The position numbers and the translations under genes are program-made. The notes under the pieces were generated by a model, which did no database searches, had not been told where the DNA came from, and saw only the letters and a list, made by a program, of their open reading frames with translations. A stretch of 64,000 nucleotides of DNA from Sapria himalayana (Eukaryota > Streptophyta > Magnoliopsida > Malpighiales > Rafflesiaceae), in contig JAREIK010001733.1 in the NCBI GenBank assembly GCA_029783825.1, positions 48,076 through 112,075 of the forward strand, in the 5' to 3' direction. This document shows, in pieces, positions 39,543 through 50,025 of the stretch (positions are counted from its first letter, which is position 1; each line of letters begins with the position of its first letter).

Positions 39543-40480
39543 TTATATGTTCTTATACCTTTGCGATCTTTGGCAAAAAGACACAAAATAGAAAACAAAC
39601 AAGTTCGGCTTACAACAGATCAGAACAAAGTAAATGTGGTCTTGTATTTCAGGCGTGGAATTTATAAATATAAATACAATTTGAATCCCCCTAGAAACAC
39701 ATGATGACATCCACATAACAGAACAAAACTTAAACAAAATAGGCAAAGATTATATCCACATCTAGATATGTCAACAAAGTTTGTCTCGTCATGTTAAAAT
39801 TGTTTGTGGCTTGCTGGCAATATAATTGGAAAGACAATCAAGACCCTCGTAGAGCCCCTCGCCAGAGGTAGCACAGCTGCTCTGAATGTGCCAATGGTGT
39901 TGGGGAAGAAAGTGAAGTCCTAGCTAATCAGTAATTTCAGCTGCATTAGTCACATCGGAAAGATCTTGCTTATTAGAAAACACCAGCAAAACTTTATCTC
40001 AAAGCTTTTGCTCTTTTAGCATCCTATGCAACTCTTCTCTGGCTTCAACAACTTGATCTCAGTCATTGCTGTCCACCACAAATATAAGATGTTGGGTATT
40101 TTGGATGTAATACCTCCAGAAAGGGCAAATCTTGTCTTGACCCCCAACATCCCATAGAGTGAAATTGATGTTTTTGTATTCAATAGTCTGTACATTGAAG
40201 AAAATAGTAGGAATTGTGGTGACAATTTCATCAAGCTTCAACTTATACAGAATGGTTGTCTTACTGTCAGCATCAAGACCTAGCATCAAAATTCTCATCT
40301 CCTTATTGGAAAATAGCCTACTAAACAACTTTGTGAACATAAACCTCATTTCTTCCACTAAATCTAAATTCCTTTGTTGTATGCCAGTAAAGAGATCTAA
40401 TGAGAAAAAGTAACAGAATCAATAGACCTCAAGAGATGGTCACCAGAGAGGGAGGTCAACCATTATATGTTCTCATACCT
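39543..40480 (-). mobile_element. Retroposed ARF transcript with 18 bp target-site duplication
   Basis: TTATATGTTCTTATACCT (39,543-39,560) and TTATATGTTCTCATACCT (40,463-40,480) bracket a 902 bp insert inside the AT-rich satellite, one mismatch in 18. The insert carries 5' leader (40,350-40,462), intronless ARF coding sequence and ~230 bases of 3' trailer (39,561-39,788), all in mRNA order on the - strand. No poly(A) remnant is obvious at the 3' edge, so the tail has been lost or was very short. Confidence 0.85.
39789..40349 (-). pseudogene. ADP-ribosylation factor (ARF1-type) processed pseudogene
   Basis: ARF1 is a small Golgi GTPase that recruits coat proteins. The reading frame runs intronless from ATG 40,349 to TGA 39,789 with no frameshift. 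It keeps FTKLFSRLF, the [13 protein letters not shown]-loop region, [10 protein letters not shown] (switch 1), WDVGGQDK (switch 2), VFSNKQDL and [12 protein letters not shown]. Length is about that of the 181-residue family. Defects: Gly-2 needed for N-myristoylation is Arg; the P-loop reads GLDADSKT instead of GLDAAGKT; three in-frame stops lie at about 40,057-40,059 (after VVDSND), 39,999-40,001 (after EQKL) and 39,930-39,932 (after AAEITD). The first two are TGA where Arg codons are expected, consistent with C-to-T decay. Plant ARF1 genes normally have introns, so this is a retrocopy. Confidence 0.93.
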
Positions 40481-40950
40481 ATAGTATATATTATTAAAAA
40501 TAGAGTTATAATAGTTTACATATAATTATATATAGATATATTCATACAAGTAGTTATAAGTAATTATATATAAATATATACAAAGTTATAAATAAATATA
40601 TAGATTTAATTATATGAATACATATATGTATACATAGATACAAATATAGTTATATTTAATTATATAGAGTATTACATAGTTATATAAATATTTATATATA
40701 GTTATACACATATAGTTATAAATATGTATTTAATTAAAGATATAGTTATATATAACATTTTTATAGTTATACATTTAGTAAAATACAATTAAATATAGTT
40801 ATATATTATTATACATATGATATATTTTGTTACAAATATAGTTATATAAAATAACTCATATTGTTATCAAATATTATATTTTAATTAAATAGTTATATAT
40901 AGTTATTAATATAGTTATGAAAATAGTTTACATAGTTATAATTATAGTTA
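40481..40950. repeat. AT-rich satellite, continuation after the ARF insert
   Basis: The ~540 bp unit resumes directly after the duplicated target site. It carries the TAGATTTAATTATATG marker near 40,600 and decays by 40,950 into the gypsy fragment. Confidence 0.8.
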
Positions 40951-40984
40951 AATATAAATTATGAAAGTATTATATAGTTATACA

Positions 40985-41425
40985 AATATCTATGAAATAG
41001 TTATCATATACTATGATAACAACACACTCTTAAATGCACAATTGAATTACACCACTATAGAGAAAAAACTTGTATCAACAATCATTTCTTTTGGCAAATT
41101 AATATCATATTTATTAGGAACCAAATTCATAGTATATACTAAATATTCTATAATCAAATATCTCATAAAAAAGAAAGATGTCAGCCCTAGATTGATTTGA
41201 TGGATTTTACTATTACAATAGTTTGAACTAAATATTAGATAGAAAATGTGCATATAATCAACATTGAAAACAACATATCAAGACTAGAAAAATAAGATAG
41301 AAGAGTTGTTGAAGAAGATATTAGATAGATTTTTTTATTTGAACAAATTATAATATTTAATAAAAATATAACTCCATGGTATGTAGTATTGAATGAACCT
41401 TATCATTGCAAGTAGTGCTCGGATC
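40985..41425 (+). pseudogene. Ty3/gypsy polyprotein fragment (RNase H)
   Basis: The frame reads LLNAQLNYTTIEKKLVSTI, then SYLLGTKFIVYT, IKYLIKKKDVSPRLI, stop, WILLLQ, stop, FELNIR, and further on ISRLEK, RRVVEEDIR and TPWYVVLNE. This order is the plant gypsy RNase H module followed by the linker toward the integrase. Catalytic Asp of YTDHSAL is Lys here (YTKYSII). Stops at 41,198-41,200 and after, with most of pol and both LTRs missing, make it a dead fragment. It continues the decayed satellite to its left; LTRs could not be found by eye. Confidence 0.88.
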
Positions 41426-41429
41426 AAAG

Positions 41430-43110
41430 GCAAAGTGTTATAGATAGAAGATTAGTAGTATCTTGCAATAATGTCACTTTTTACTCCTAGTCTCATGAAT
41501 TTGTGGAACATGTTAATATTTATGTGCTCATGTATTTCTCTTCTCAAAATTAATGTTAATATTTACATATATATGCATAAATATATATGTGCATATACAC
41601 TACCCTATACACACACACACACACACACACACATTTATACATCCATTTACATTACTATACATTATATATCAGCATACACATTTTTGTACTTTGTTATATA
41701 TTCACACATGTATCTACATTTTCAAAGTAGTGTGTATATACTTATATGCATGCATATACTACTATACACCCACACAAACACACAAATATACCTATATACA
41801 TAATGTATTTTTAAAGTTACACATGAAACTATTATATATATATATGTGTGTGTGTAAATGTATTTTAAATTTTTTGAATTTGAAAATTTAATTAAAATAA
41901 AATATTATATGTTGAACACAATTTATAAAATATTGTAACTTCTTTATATTTAAAACAAATATTTGTGTGTGTGTGTGTGTGTGTGCGTGCGTGCGTGTGT
42001 GCATGTGTGTGTGGGTGCGTGCGTGCATGTGTGTGTGGGTGCGTGCATGCGTGTGTGTGCGTGTGTGTGTGTGCGTGTGTGTGTGTGTGTGTGTGAAGAC
42101 TATTAATGCATAAAATGAAATTATGAGTTATATATATGAGCTTCTATTTTATTCAAATAGTTATTTTTTAATATTTACATTAGAATTACTATCATTATAC
42201 TCATATAAATAAATGAAATTGGCATATTTGTAAATTATTTTGTTTTTACAATTATGTTAAAAATGAAAATATAGTTCATATATAAAAAATTTTGTTTTTG
42301 TTTTTCTATATAATTTTTTTATTAAAATATTAATGTCAATGATAAATTTCTAACTATTATTTATTGTGTTTAATAAATTTTTATAAACTTTAAATTTCAA
42401 ACAAATATAATGTAGTGCATATAAATACATGCCTTTAATGTTTTGTAAAAAATCAATTATTTCTTTAATTATGTTCAAACAAAACAGATTACCATATAAA
42501 TACATGAGTATATTTTTCTACAAGTAATTATTTTTTTTATTTTATTCAAACTATATAAATGACCATATAAATATATGAATTTGTTTTTTTAAATAATTAT
42601 TTTTAAATTTAAATTTAAATTTTATTTTAAATTTAATAAATTACAATGTTTTTTTTTGTTATTAATAAATACATTTCAAACATTGTTAATTTTATAATAA
42701 ATATTACATATTGCATATTATGAGGTGCAAATTTTATTTTGTAAATAAATTTTAATTTTAAAGTTTTATCTTTGTAAATTGAAACTACATCACATATATA
42801 TTTTAGAATTTTTTTATAATATTTATTACACAAACATATTGTAATTTGTTTTGAAATTTACAACTTGAATTTTAACAAATGAACATTTTATTAGAAATCA
42901 ATTTTAATTAAATGATAGTCTGTGAAACAAAAATACAAACCCTAAACATATTAAATCATAATGATTATACAAACATATAAAAATATAATAAAATTACATT
43001 TAAGGTTGAAAAAATTATAATTAAGTCCTAAAATATATGGGAAAATGATAAAGATTTATACAATTTCCAAAAAAAAAATATGTATGAATGAGATGAATGG
43101 ATATTAAGTT
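41430..43110. other. AT-rich region with (CA)n and (GT)n runs, no gene
   Basis: (CA)n lies at about 41,609-41,632. A long GT-rich run at about 41,964-42,094 mixes GTGTGT, GCGTGC and GTGGGT units. The rest to 43,110 is extremely AT-rich, without an open frame of note. One 66-residue - frame at 42,633-42,833 is composition-driven. Confidence 0.7.
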
Positions 43111-43666
43111 TCTGAAGCATGTAGATATACATGTTGTAGAAGTAGTTATATATTGTTTTTCATGTAATTATAAATATTTAGACATATGGCTATGTATAGG
43201 TTTTGATGTAGATAAATACATTTATACATAGTAATATGTTTTTATACATATTCTTAAATACATTTATATATAGTTATATACCTATCTATATATATGTATG
43301 TATGTATGTATGTATTAAATATATGTTGTTATATTTATATATATATTTGTTTATGTATACCATTTTTATAGTTATAGATATAGTAAAATACACTTATATA
43401 AGAATTTTAAATTTTATCACACATGCATATTGATATATAGTTATGTTTAAATACACTTATATAAAATACACTTATGTTTATGTATGTTGTTTATGTATAC
43501 TGTTTATATATAGTTATGTGTATTGATGTAGATATCAAGTCGGCATACCTTATACTGTCTATGCATACTATTTATGGTTACGGTTTATATATAGTTATGT
43601 ATATTAATGTAAATAAATTCATTTATATATAGTAATATGTTGATATACATATTATAAAATACATAC

Positions 43667-43706
<40 letters not shown>

Positions 43707-43958
43707 GTATTAATTATACGTTGTTATATTTATATATAGTTATGTTTATGTATACTATTTTTATAGTTATAGATATAGTAAAATACACTTATATAAAAAT
43801 TTTGAATTATATCACACATGCATAATTATGCATAGTTATGTTTAAATACACATATATAAAATACACTTATATTTATGTATACTGTTTATGTATATTATTT
43901 ATATATAATTATGTATTTTGATGTAGATATCAAGTCGGCATACCTACTGTGCACCATC
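43110..43958 (+). repeat. AT-rich tandem duplication, period 395 bp
   Basis: The box GATATCAAGTCGGCATACC starts at 43,531 and again at 43,926, exactly 395 bases apart. The ~240 bases before each copy match in order: TGTTGTTATATTTATATATA, ATTTTTATAGTTATAGATA, ATCACACATGCATA and TAGTTATGTTTAAATACAC. A (GTAT)n run at about 43,293-43,315 opens the first copy and a (GT)n run at about 43,670-43,702 opens the second. General vocabulary (TATAGTTATGTATA) is that of the ~540 bp satellite. Confidence 0.85.
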
Positions 43959-44310
43959 AACATCTACACAATGAGAACACATTATATCACAAATGCATGA
44001 AGTATATATATGAATAAGTTTATATTAGCAATCCAAGCTTACCATGGTGATTAATAAAGATGAATTTCGGAATAAAAAATAACATAAACAAAACACACAC
44101 TCTTGCATTAAGATTATCGATGAAGAAATAGGGTAGAAAACATACCTTAAATCAATAAGAAATCTTGCTTATATTACTCTTCGCTTAGGTTTTGATGCGT
44201 CAGTGTTGAAAGATAGAGGTGGATTGCCGAGGACATAGCCGCTTCGCTTGTTAGAGTTTTCTCTTGCGTCTCGAAAACAAATGATTATATGTATTACCAA
44301 AAAAATAAAA
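43959..44310 (-). other. Low-repeat island, possible leader exon of the CACTA gene
   Basis: This is a moderate-GC patch between satellite and the promoter-end sequence of element B. On the - strand it reads an exon-like stretch (GCGAAGCGGCTATGTCCTCG near 44,240) followed by AAGGTATGTTTTC near 44,146, a good splice-donor match. Its position upstream of both transposase pseudogenes would suit a 5' leader exon. That is an inference from position and the donor only. Confidence 0.3.
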
Positions 44311-44639
44311 TTCTTAATTATAATAACATTAAATAAACAATATATATATAATACAAAAATGCTAATTTTTTTTTATTTATTATCAAAATTTTTTCAATAA
44401 AATTCATTTGTGTGTAGCAAGGTACACATGAAAAACAAAATCTTATAATTTTTTATTATAAAATAAATTAAACAATTTTAAATATATAAACAAATTAAAA
44501 AAATATATGTTTAGCCTTATAAAAAAAATATCAAATAGCTATAAAATTTCAAACTTTATATAATAAGACATATATGAAATGATGATTTGTCTTCTAGTCA
44601 CTCTCCTAAGAATTATAAAATACTCTTAATGTTAAAAAT

Positions 44640-46219
44640 ATATATAAATATATATATTATGGTTATAAATTTTTAAAAATTCATATTAATTTTTATGAAG
44701 ATAATATGAAATAATTTTTAAAGGCATAAAATTTCATATTATTTGATATCATTAATAATTTTTAAAAATCAAAAAATTACTTAAAGTAAGAAGATAATTT
44801 AAAAAGTTATATTTATTATTTTGATAAATACTGAATATTAAAAGCTTATAGTAAAAAAATTACTCAATTGTTTAATTATTATAAAATTTAGTAGGGGCAA
44901 ACATCTATATATTTATTCAAATTTTGTATTAATTATTTTTTTAAAAATTTCCTATAATCAAAAAAAAATTTTACTTATAATAATATTAATATTTACTAGT
45001 TTATTTGTCAATTCAGATTTTTTTGAAAATATTTTCTATTTAATCATACAATGACTTATTTTATATTTATATTAGTAGAAATTTTAATGTATGTTAATTT
45101 AATTTTTAAAATATCATAAAAAATTATTATACTTATAAAATTAATTATTTAATGTTATTTTAATACAAAATTTTAAGTTTCTTAATTAAAAATTTTAGAA
45201 AATTTTTTTGTATAATTTTTTTAAAAAATTATACATCATAAAAATAGTTATTTTAGTCATTGTTAATATAATTTTTTTTTGTATTTTTTATTTTTTAAAT
45301 TATTTATTTATAATATTCTTTTTTTATAATTTTACGAGGAGGTTGTATCTTTAAATGATCACTCATCTAAAGAGCATTATCATACATTAAATAATCAAAA
45401 TTAAATAAAATATTAAAAACTAATAATAAATTAAAACAAATTAAATAATTAAAGATTGTCTAGGGAAAAATATTCGCTAAATCCGTCACTATATTTCGGA
45501 TGTAATTAGCTAGGAAAATTCCATCACTAAATTCATCGCTGTATTCCAAATGAAATTAGCTAGGAAAATTCTATCGTTAAATCCGCCACTGTATTTCAGA
45601 TGTAATTAGCTAGGACAATTTCGTCGCTAAATCTGTCGCTAATTTTTGGATGTAATTAGCTTGGGAAATTCCATCGCTATAATCTGGATGTAATTAGCTA
45701 GAGAAATTTCATCGCTAAATCCGTAACTATATTCCAAATTTTATTAGCTAGGAAAATTCTGTCATTAAATCCATCGTTATATTACAGATTTTATTAGCTA
45801 GGGAAATGCATCGCTAAATCAATCATTAAATCTATCGCTATATTCTAGATTTTATTAGCAAGGGAAATTCCTTCGCTAAAAACATCGCTATATTTCGGGT
45901 TTTATTAGCTAGATGAATTCCATCGCTAACTCCGTCACTATATTTCAGGTTTTATTAGCTATGGAAATTTCATCGCTAAATTCGTCGGTATATTCCAGGT
46001 TTTATTAGCTAGTAAAGTACCATCACTAAATCCGTAGCTAATATCTCCGCTTTTCTTGAGCGAAATGTTGGACAATATTCTGTCGCTAATCCATTTCAAA
46101 TTTTTATTTGATTGAAAAATCATAAATTCCTTGTTATTCCCTAGCTAATCTCTTGTTATTTAGCTAGGGATTAATCCCTAGCTAAAATTCCTTAGCTAAA
46201 TAAATATTTTCTTGTAGTG
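44640..46219 (-). mobile_element. Promoter-type end of CACTA element B
   Basis: About 1.5 kb that matches 50,025-51,523 in the same order: ATTATGGTTATAAATTTTTA, TTTCATATTATTTGATAT, AATTACTTAAAGT, TTAGTAGGG, CCTATAATCA, AATTAATTATTTAATG and ACGAGGAGGTTGT. The 50 bp repeats follow, then ATCCCTAGCTAAAATTC and the terminus at 46,219. It holds no open frame of note. In En/Spm elements this end carries the promoter and TNP1-binding repeats. Confidence 0.75.
45455..46055 (+). repeat. Eleven 50 bp CACTA subterminal repeats
   Basis: TTAGC boxes start at 45,506, 45,556, 45,606, 45,656, 45,694, 45,744, 45,794, 45,855, 45,905, 45,955 and 46,005. Spacing is 50 bases except for 38 and 61, which look like one deletion and one insertion. 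Each unit reads approximately TTAGCTAGGAAATTCCATCG, then CTAAATCCGTCGCTATATTCC and an AGATTTTA link. They fit TNP1-binding subterminal motifs amplified in tandem. Confidence 0.92.
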
Positions 46220-46980
46220 ATATATATATATGTAACACTTTTATAAATATTATATAGTACATATATATCACATTTATATAAACATTATAAATATTATATA
46301 TTTATATAAAAATTTATATGTTATATAAATGTTTAAAATATGTATACATATTTTAAATGTTATATAAATGTTATCTAAATGTTATATAAACTATTATATA
46401 AATGGATAGTGTTATGTAAATATTTATAAATGTTTATAAACATTTATACATATGTATAAATATTTATATATAACATTATATGTTTATCTAAGAATATCAT
46501 GTTTATATATAATGTTATACATTTATATTTATTAAAGTATAGATATTTATTTTTTATTGTCATACTATTATATAAATGTATAAATATTTATTTTTATTTT
46601 TTAGATATTTATTTTATATAAATGTATCGATATTTATTTTTTTTAAATATTTTAGAGACAATCAAAATAGACCCAATATATTTCAACCACAATAATTTGA
46701 TCTCTCATCCTTCTATGAGAAATCAAATTTAATTAAGTATTTCTAGTCATATTACTATTGATGTATCACAATAAAATATAATATATTAAAAAATAAAAAT
46801 ATAATTATCTCAAAAAAAATATCATTAAACAAAATCATTATATAATATATATTAGTCATATAAATTTTAAATTTCTAAATAATTTGATTCATAAAGTCAT
46901 GATATGACTTAAAAAATAATCTAAATTAGGCTTCAATTTTATGTAAACGCTTTAATATCAAAATATAATTGCAACTAATA
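46220..46980. other. AT-rich spacer, no gene seen
   Basis: TATAAATGTTATATAAATG-like simple repeats to about 46,620, then plain AT-rich sequence. No open frame of note. Confidence 0.6.
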
Positions 46981-46982
46981 AT

Positions 46983-47150
46983 GGCAGGGTGGTTTGGTTG
47001 GTAGGGTATTGAATTCACAACTACTTGAATATTGCGAGTTTGATCCTAATTCCTAACTAGCTATCAATATCATCATTTGTTTGGCCAATAATTAATTCCT
47101 CTTGTGGTTCAAGTATATTGCCCTGGGTCAGATACCACCCAATTACACAC
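46983..47150 (+). mobile_element. Probable tRNA-derived SINE
   Basis: GGCAGGGTGGTTTGGTTGGT starts a tRNA-like head. TGGTTGGTAGGGTA (46,995-47,008) fits an RNA polymerase III A box. GAGTTTGATCC (47,036-47,046) fits a B box (consensus GGTTCGANTCC), about 30 bases further on. A ~100 bp non-tRNA body follows, ending at an ATTACACACAC tail (from 47,140). Target duplication could not be recognised, and the CA/TA microsatellite that follows may have grown from the tail. It could alternatively be a decayed tRNA pseudogene. Confidence 0.5.
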
Positions 47151-47209
47151 ACACACACACACACACATATCTATATTCATTCATACATACATACATGCAT
47201 ACATACATA

Positions 47210-47264
<55 letters not shown>

Positions 47265-47333
47265 GTATGTCTATATACACATATATATGTCTATATACAC
47301 ACATATACATATACATATACATATATATATGTC

Positions 47334-47379
<46 letters not shown>

Positions 47380-47482
47380 TATTTATATACCTACATATAT
47401 ACATATCTATATACATATGTAAATATATATCTTTATATCTATACATGTGTATATATATATATATATATATACACACACATAC

Positions 47483-47535
<53 letters not shown>

Positions 47536-47550
47536 CATACATACATATAA
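47140..47550. repeat. Compound CA / TA / GTAT / TATC microsatellite
   Basis: Successive runs are (CA)n at 47,141-47,165, (ATAC)n near 47,180-47,206, (TA)n at about 47,213-47,250, (GTAT)n near 47,250-47,270, further (TA)n near 47,346-47,372 and 47,450-47,470, (ATAC)n, and (TA)n near 47,498-47,530. The Tyr/Ile/His/Thr-rich frames on both strands are artefacts. Confidence 0.95.
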
Positions 47551-48050
47551 TCTATGTTAATGTCAATTCAATTTAAGCAATCAATATTGATAACTATAAT
47601 AAAAAATGGCATTTAATCAATCAATTCAGCTTGGTTTGTGTAAACATGTATTAGTACTCAATGCACAAGTTTCTTGGCTAACATAAGGTTAGAGAGAGGT
47701 ATATAAATATATCTCTCAACAAATCTTACCATTGATATATCAAAGAGGTCATATATAATTGTCTTGAACCTTAGACTTATTGCTTTTGAGCGAATAAATG
47801 TATCATCACATCAAAACATGATCTGTTTTAATTTTAATTTAGGGAAAGCAGTCAATATCAATGTACTATCATTAAAAATGGAATTGAATCCATCCGTTGA
47901 GCTTGAATATAAAGTAGAGTACAATAGTGTGTGTTTTTTGAGGAGAGATGTGAAGGAAAGATACCTGAAGAATGTTCTCCAGCTCCATGAATACAAAGTT
48001 ATGAACTCCATGAGACTTACCATGTGAATAAAATTTTGAATCATTTTCTC
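47551..48050. other. Low-repeat sequence with a short unrecognised open frame
   Basis: The + frame at 47,764-48,027 (87 residues, start MNLRLIAFERIN) and the overlapping - frame at 47,811-48,044 are both unrecognised. The + frame has mixed composition rather than repeat bias. Nothing nearby supports either as a gene. Confidence 0.3.
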
Positions 48051-48089
48051 TTTAAAAAGTAGATTTTATTTTAAAAAATAATACTACCT

Positions 48090-48440
48090 AAGAGTAAATT
48101 CTCTAGGTTACTTCCAGCTGGGACATCTCCTCATCAAATGCATAAAAAGTTTCCAAAACTTTAGGTGCACTGGCAAACTGCATCAACCTTCAAATGATAA
48201 AGTGGCAATCAACTTTGGTTAGAAAACAATTGGTGGGTCTTCTTTGTAACCTTTTGAGTGTCCCTTTGGTAAAGCAAGTTTCATGATCTTAGAATTGATC
48301 TGCTTTGATCTCGATTGAAGAGCCTGCAAGATCTCTCAGTGATTTTACGACTTTCAACTGACTCACAAATGACTTTAAAAGACTAATATCAAGCTTCTCT
48401 GTCTTCCCATTGCTCTTGATGAACAAAGAACCCCTACACC
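48090..48440 (-). pseudogene. Unrecognised gene fragment, interrupted
   Basis: Read on the - strand, one frame gives EKLDISLLKSFVSQLKVVK then SLRDLAGSSIEIKADQ, a stop, and later QFASAPKVLETFYAFDEEM then SQLEVT before a stop near 48,093. Composition and wording look like real protein, unlike the surrounding AT-rich DNA. Stops interrupt it and the middle part may be in another frame or intronic. I do not recognise the family. Because it lies inside the CACTA region it could be a captured host fragment. That is a guess. Confidence 0.4.
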
Positions 48441-50025
48441 GATCAAAAAATCAATAAAGATATACATACATATATATCTAGAGAGAAAGAAAGATAAAGA
48501 AAGATAGAGAAAGATTATATATGCACACGTAGAAGATATTTCATCATTATAGATAAAAAATCAAACAATGATGATTTAGGTGATAGTTGGAGCACAACAT
48601 AGTCTATGGGTGCATTTGCATTCATATTCTCCAATTATATGTACTTCCTCTTATTTCAATAAGTTATTTTATATTCATTCATACTTATAGCAAATGAGAA
48701 TATTAAGCTCGTGGTACAGATCCAGGAAAAAGAAAAAATAAAAAAAATGAAAATAGATGATCAAATCAAATTTTGAATATTACGGTGCAAGTCTAAAAAA
48801 ATATGCATAGAATCATAGGTCCAATTGAGATTAAAAAAAAAGAATAGCTAAATGTGTAGAATTCAAATTCCAAATTAGAAATAAAATTTAATGAAAAATA
48901 TAGTAGTGATTAGCTGAGAAGAAAAAGAAAATGCAAATATGATACCATCAAGACTAAAACAAATTCTAAAATCCAAAACAAAGAATATTAGTTTCTAAGA
49001 AATGCTCATATTCTTCTAACATAAACTCGAATGTAAAGCCAGATGAACCACATGATAATCATTCATAAATAAAGAAACTATGATTTGTTGGGAATCAGAA
49101 ACTAGATTATCAGTTAATGACAAATTGTACACTGATAACTTGCATCGTAGCTATATTTAAGTGAAATAGATACATCACATTAGAATCAGTTGATGAACTT
49201 GAGTTACTTTGTTTTGAAACTGCAAGATCTAGCACAGAATGGCATCTGTATTCATATTTTATCATTAATACCAAATAGATCAAATTTAACTCTAGAAAAG
49301 TTAAATTTTATCTTTCATGGTGTTTTCTTTTCTTAAGTTACAGAAGCACAAAACAATATGCATACTTTTTTTTAAGTTATAGAAGTAGAAAACAATAAGC
49401 ATACATTTTGTATTTGAAATCCATAAAACCCAAAAAAATTAATCATTTAAAAAACAAAGTTTACACTAACCATATGTTGTTTCACTCATAGTGAAGAGTC
49501 AAAATCATATAAGTGATGTTAAAATAGAAAAAAGAAGAAAAAAAATTAGGGGAAAATGAAAAAAAAAATTAAAACCAATCACTATGTATCAACCAAACTT
49601 TGCTAGTGGAAAACAAATTGAGAGAAAGATAGAAATGTAATTAGTATTCTAAAGGAGAAGAACATTGTTAATCTTACTTGGTAACAAAAAGAGGTAAAAT
49701 TATTAGTTGCACATGCTCATGTAGTCCCGTTTCACTTCTCCTCTCTTCCTCTTCACAAAGATAAAAAGGTTTAAGTGCTTGAATGCCTTAGTATTTTTAA
49801 ATTATCACGGAAAGTATAAATAAACAAATGAATGTAAATATATAAAAAAAAAGACAAATATATAAAAGTAAAGTAAAATTATAAAAATTAAATAATATAA
49901 ATAAAAAAAAAAGAAATAGATTTTTATTTAACCATAAATGATATTATTTCATAAACAAAAAACTAATATATTATAATAAAGTATTTAATAAATAAATAAA
50001 TAAATACACACACACACACACACAC
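48440..50025. other. AT-rich region without recognised gene
   Basis: No open frame above 60 residues and no repeat structure until the A-rich stretches after 49,840. A pyrimidine-rich patch with CTTCTCCTCTCTTCCTCTTC lies at about 49,735-49,755. A (CA)n run at about 50,006-50,030 marks the start of the next CACTA end. Confidence 0.5.

Larger units (their letters stand above)
29095..46219 (-). mobile_element. CACTA (En/Spm) element B, 17.1 kb, non-autonomous
   Basis: The left terminus CACTACAAAAAAATCCC starts at 29,095. The right terminus TTTTCTTGTAGTG ends at 46,219, the reverse complement of CACTACAAGAAAA. Both ends carry CTAGGGA and TTAGCGACGGA-type subterminal motifs. The flanking triplets are AAA (29,092-29,094) and ATA (46,220-46,222), a 3 bp target duplication with one mismatch at best. 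The interior carries TNP1- and TNP2-like pseudogenes reading right to left, so the right end is the promoter end. Much of the length is later repeat growth and insertions: a satellite, an ARF retrocopy and a gypsy fragment. The two ends may have belonged to different copies joined by recombination. Confidence 0.75.

Noticed and set aside
40016..40413. Additional frames over the ARF copy on both strands
   Set aside because: They are shadows; only the frame ending at 39,789 matches ARF along its whole length.
41960..42100. Long GT-rich run considered as a Z-DNA forming regulatory element
   Set aside because: (GT)n can form Z-DNA, but nothing nearby is a gene or promoter, so a regulatory call is unsupported.
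47102..47576. Tyr/Ile/His/Thr-rich frames on both strands
   Set aside because: They arise from CA, TA and GTAT runs.
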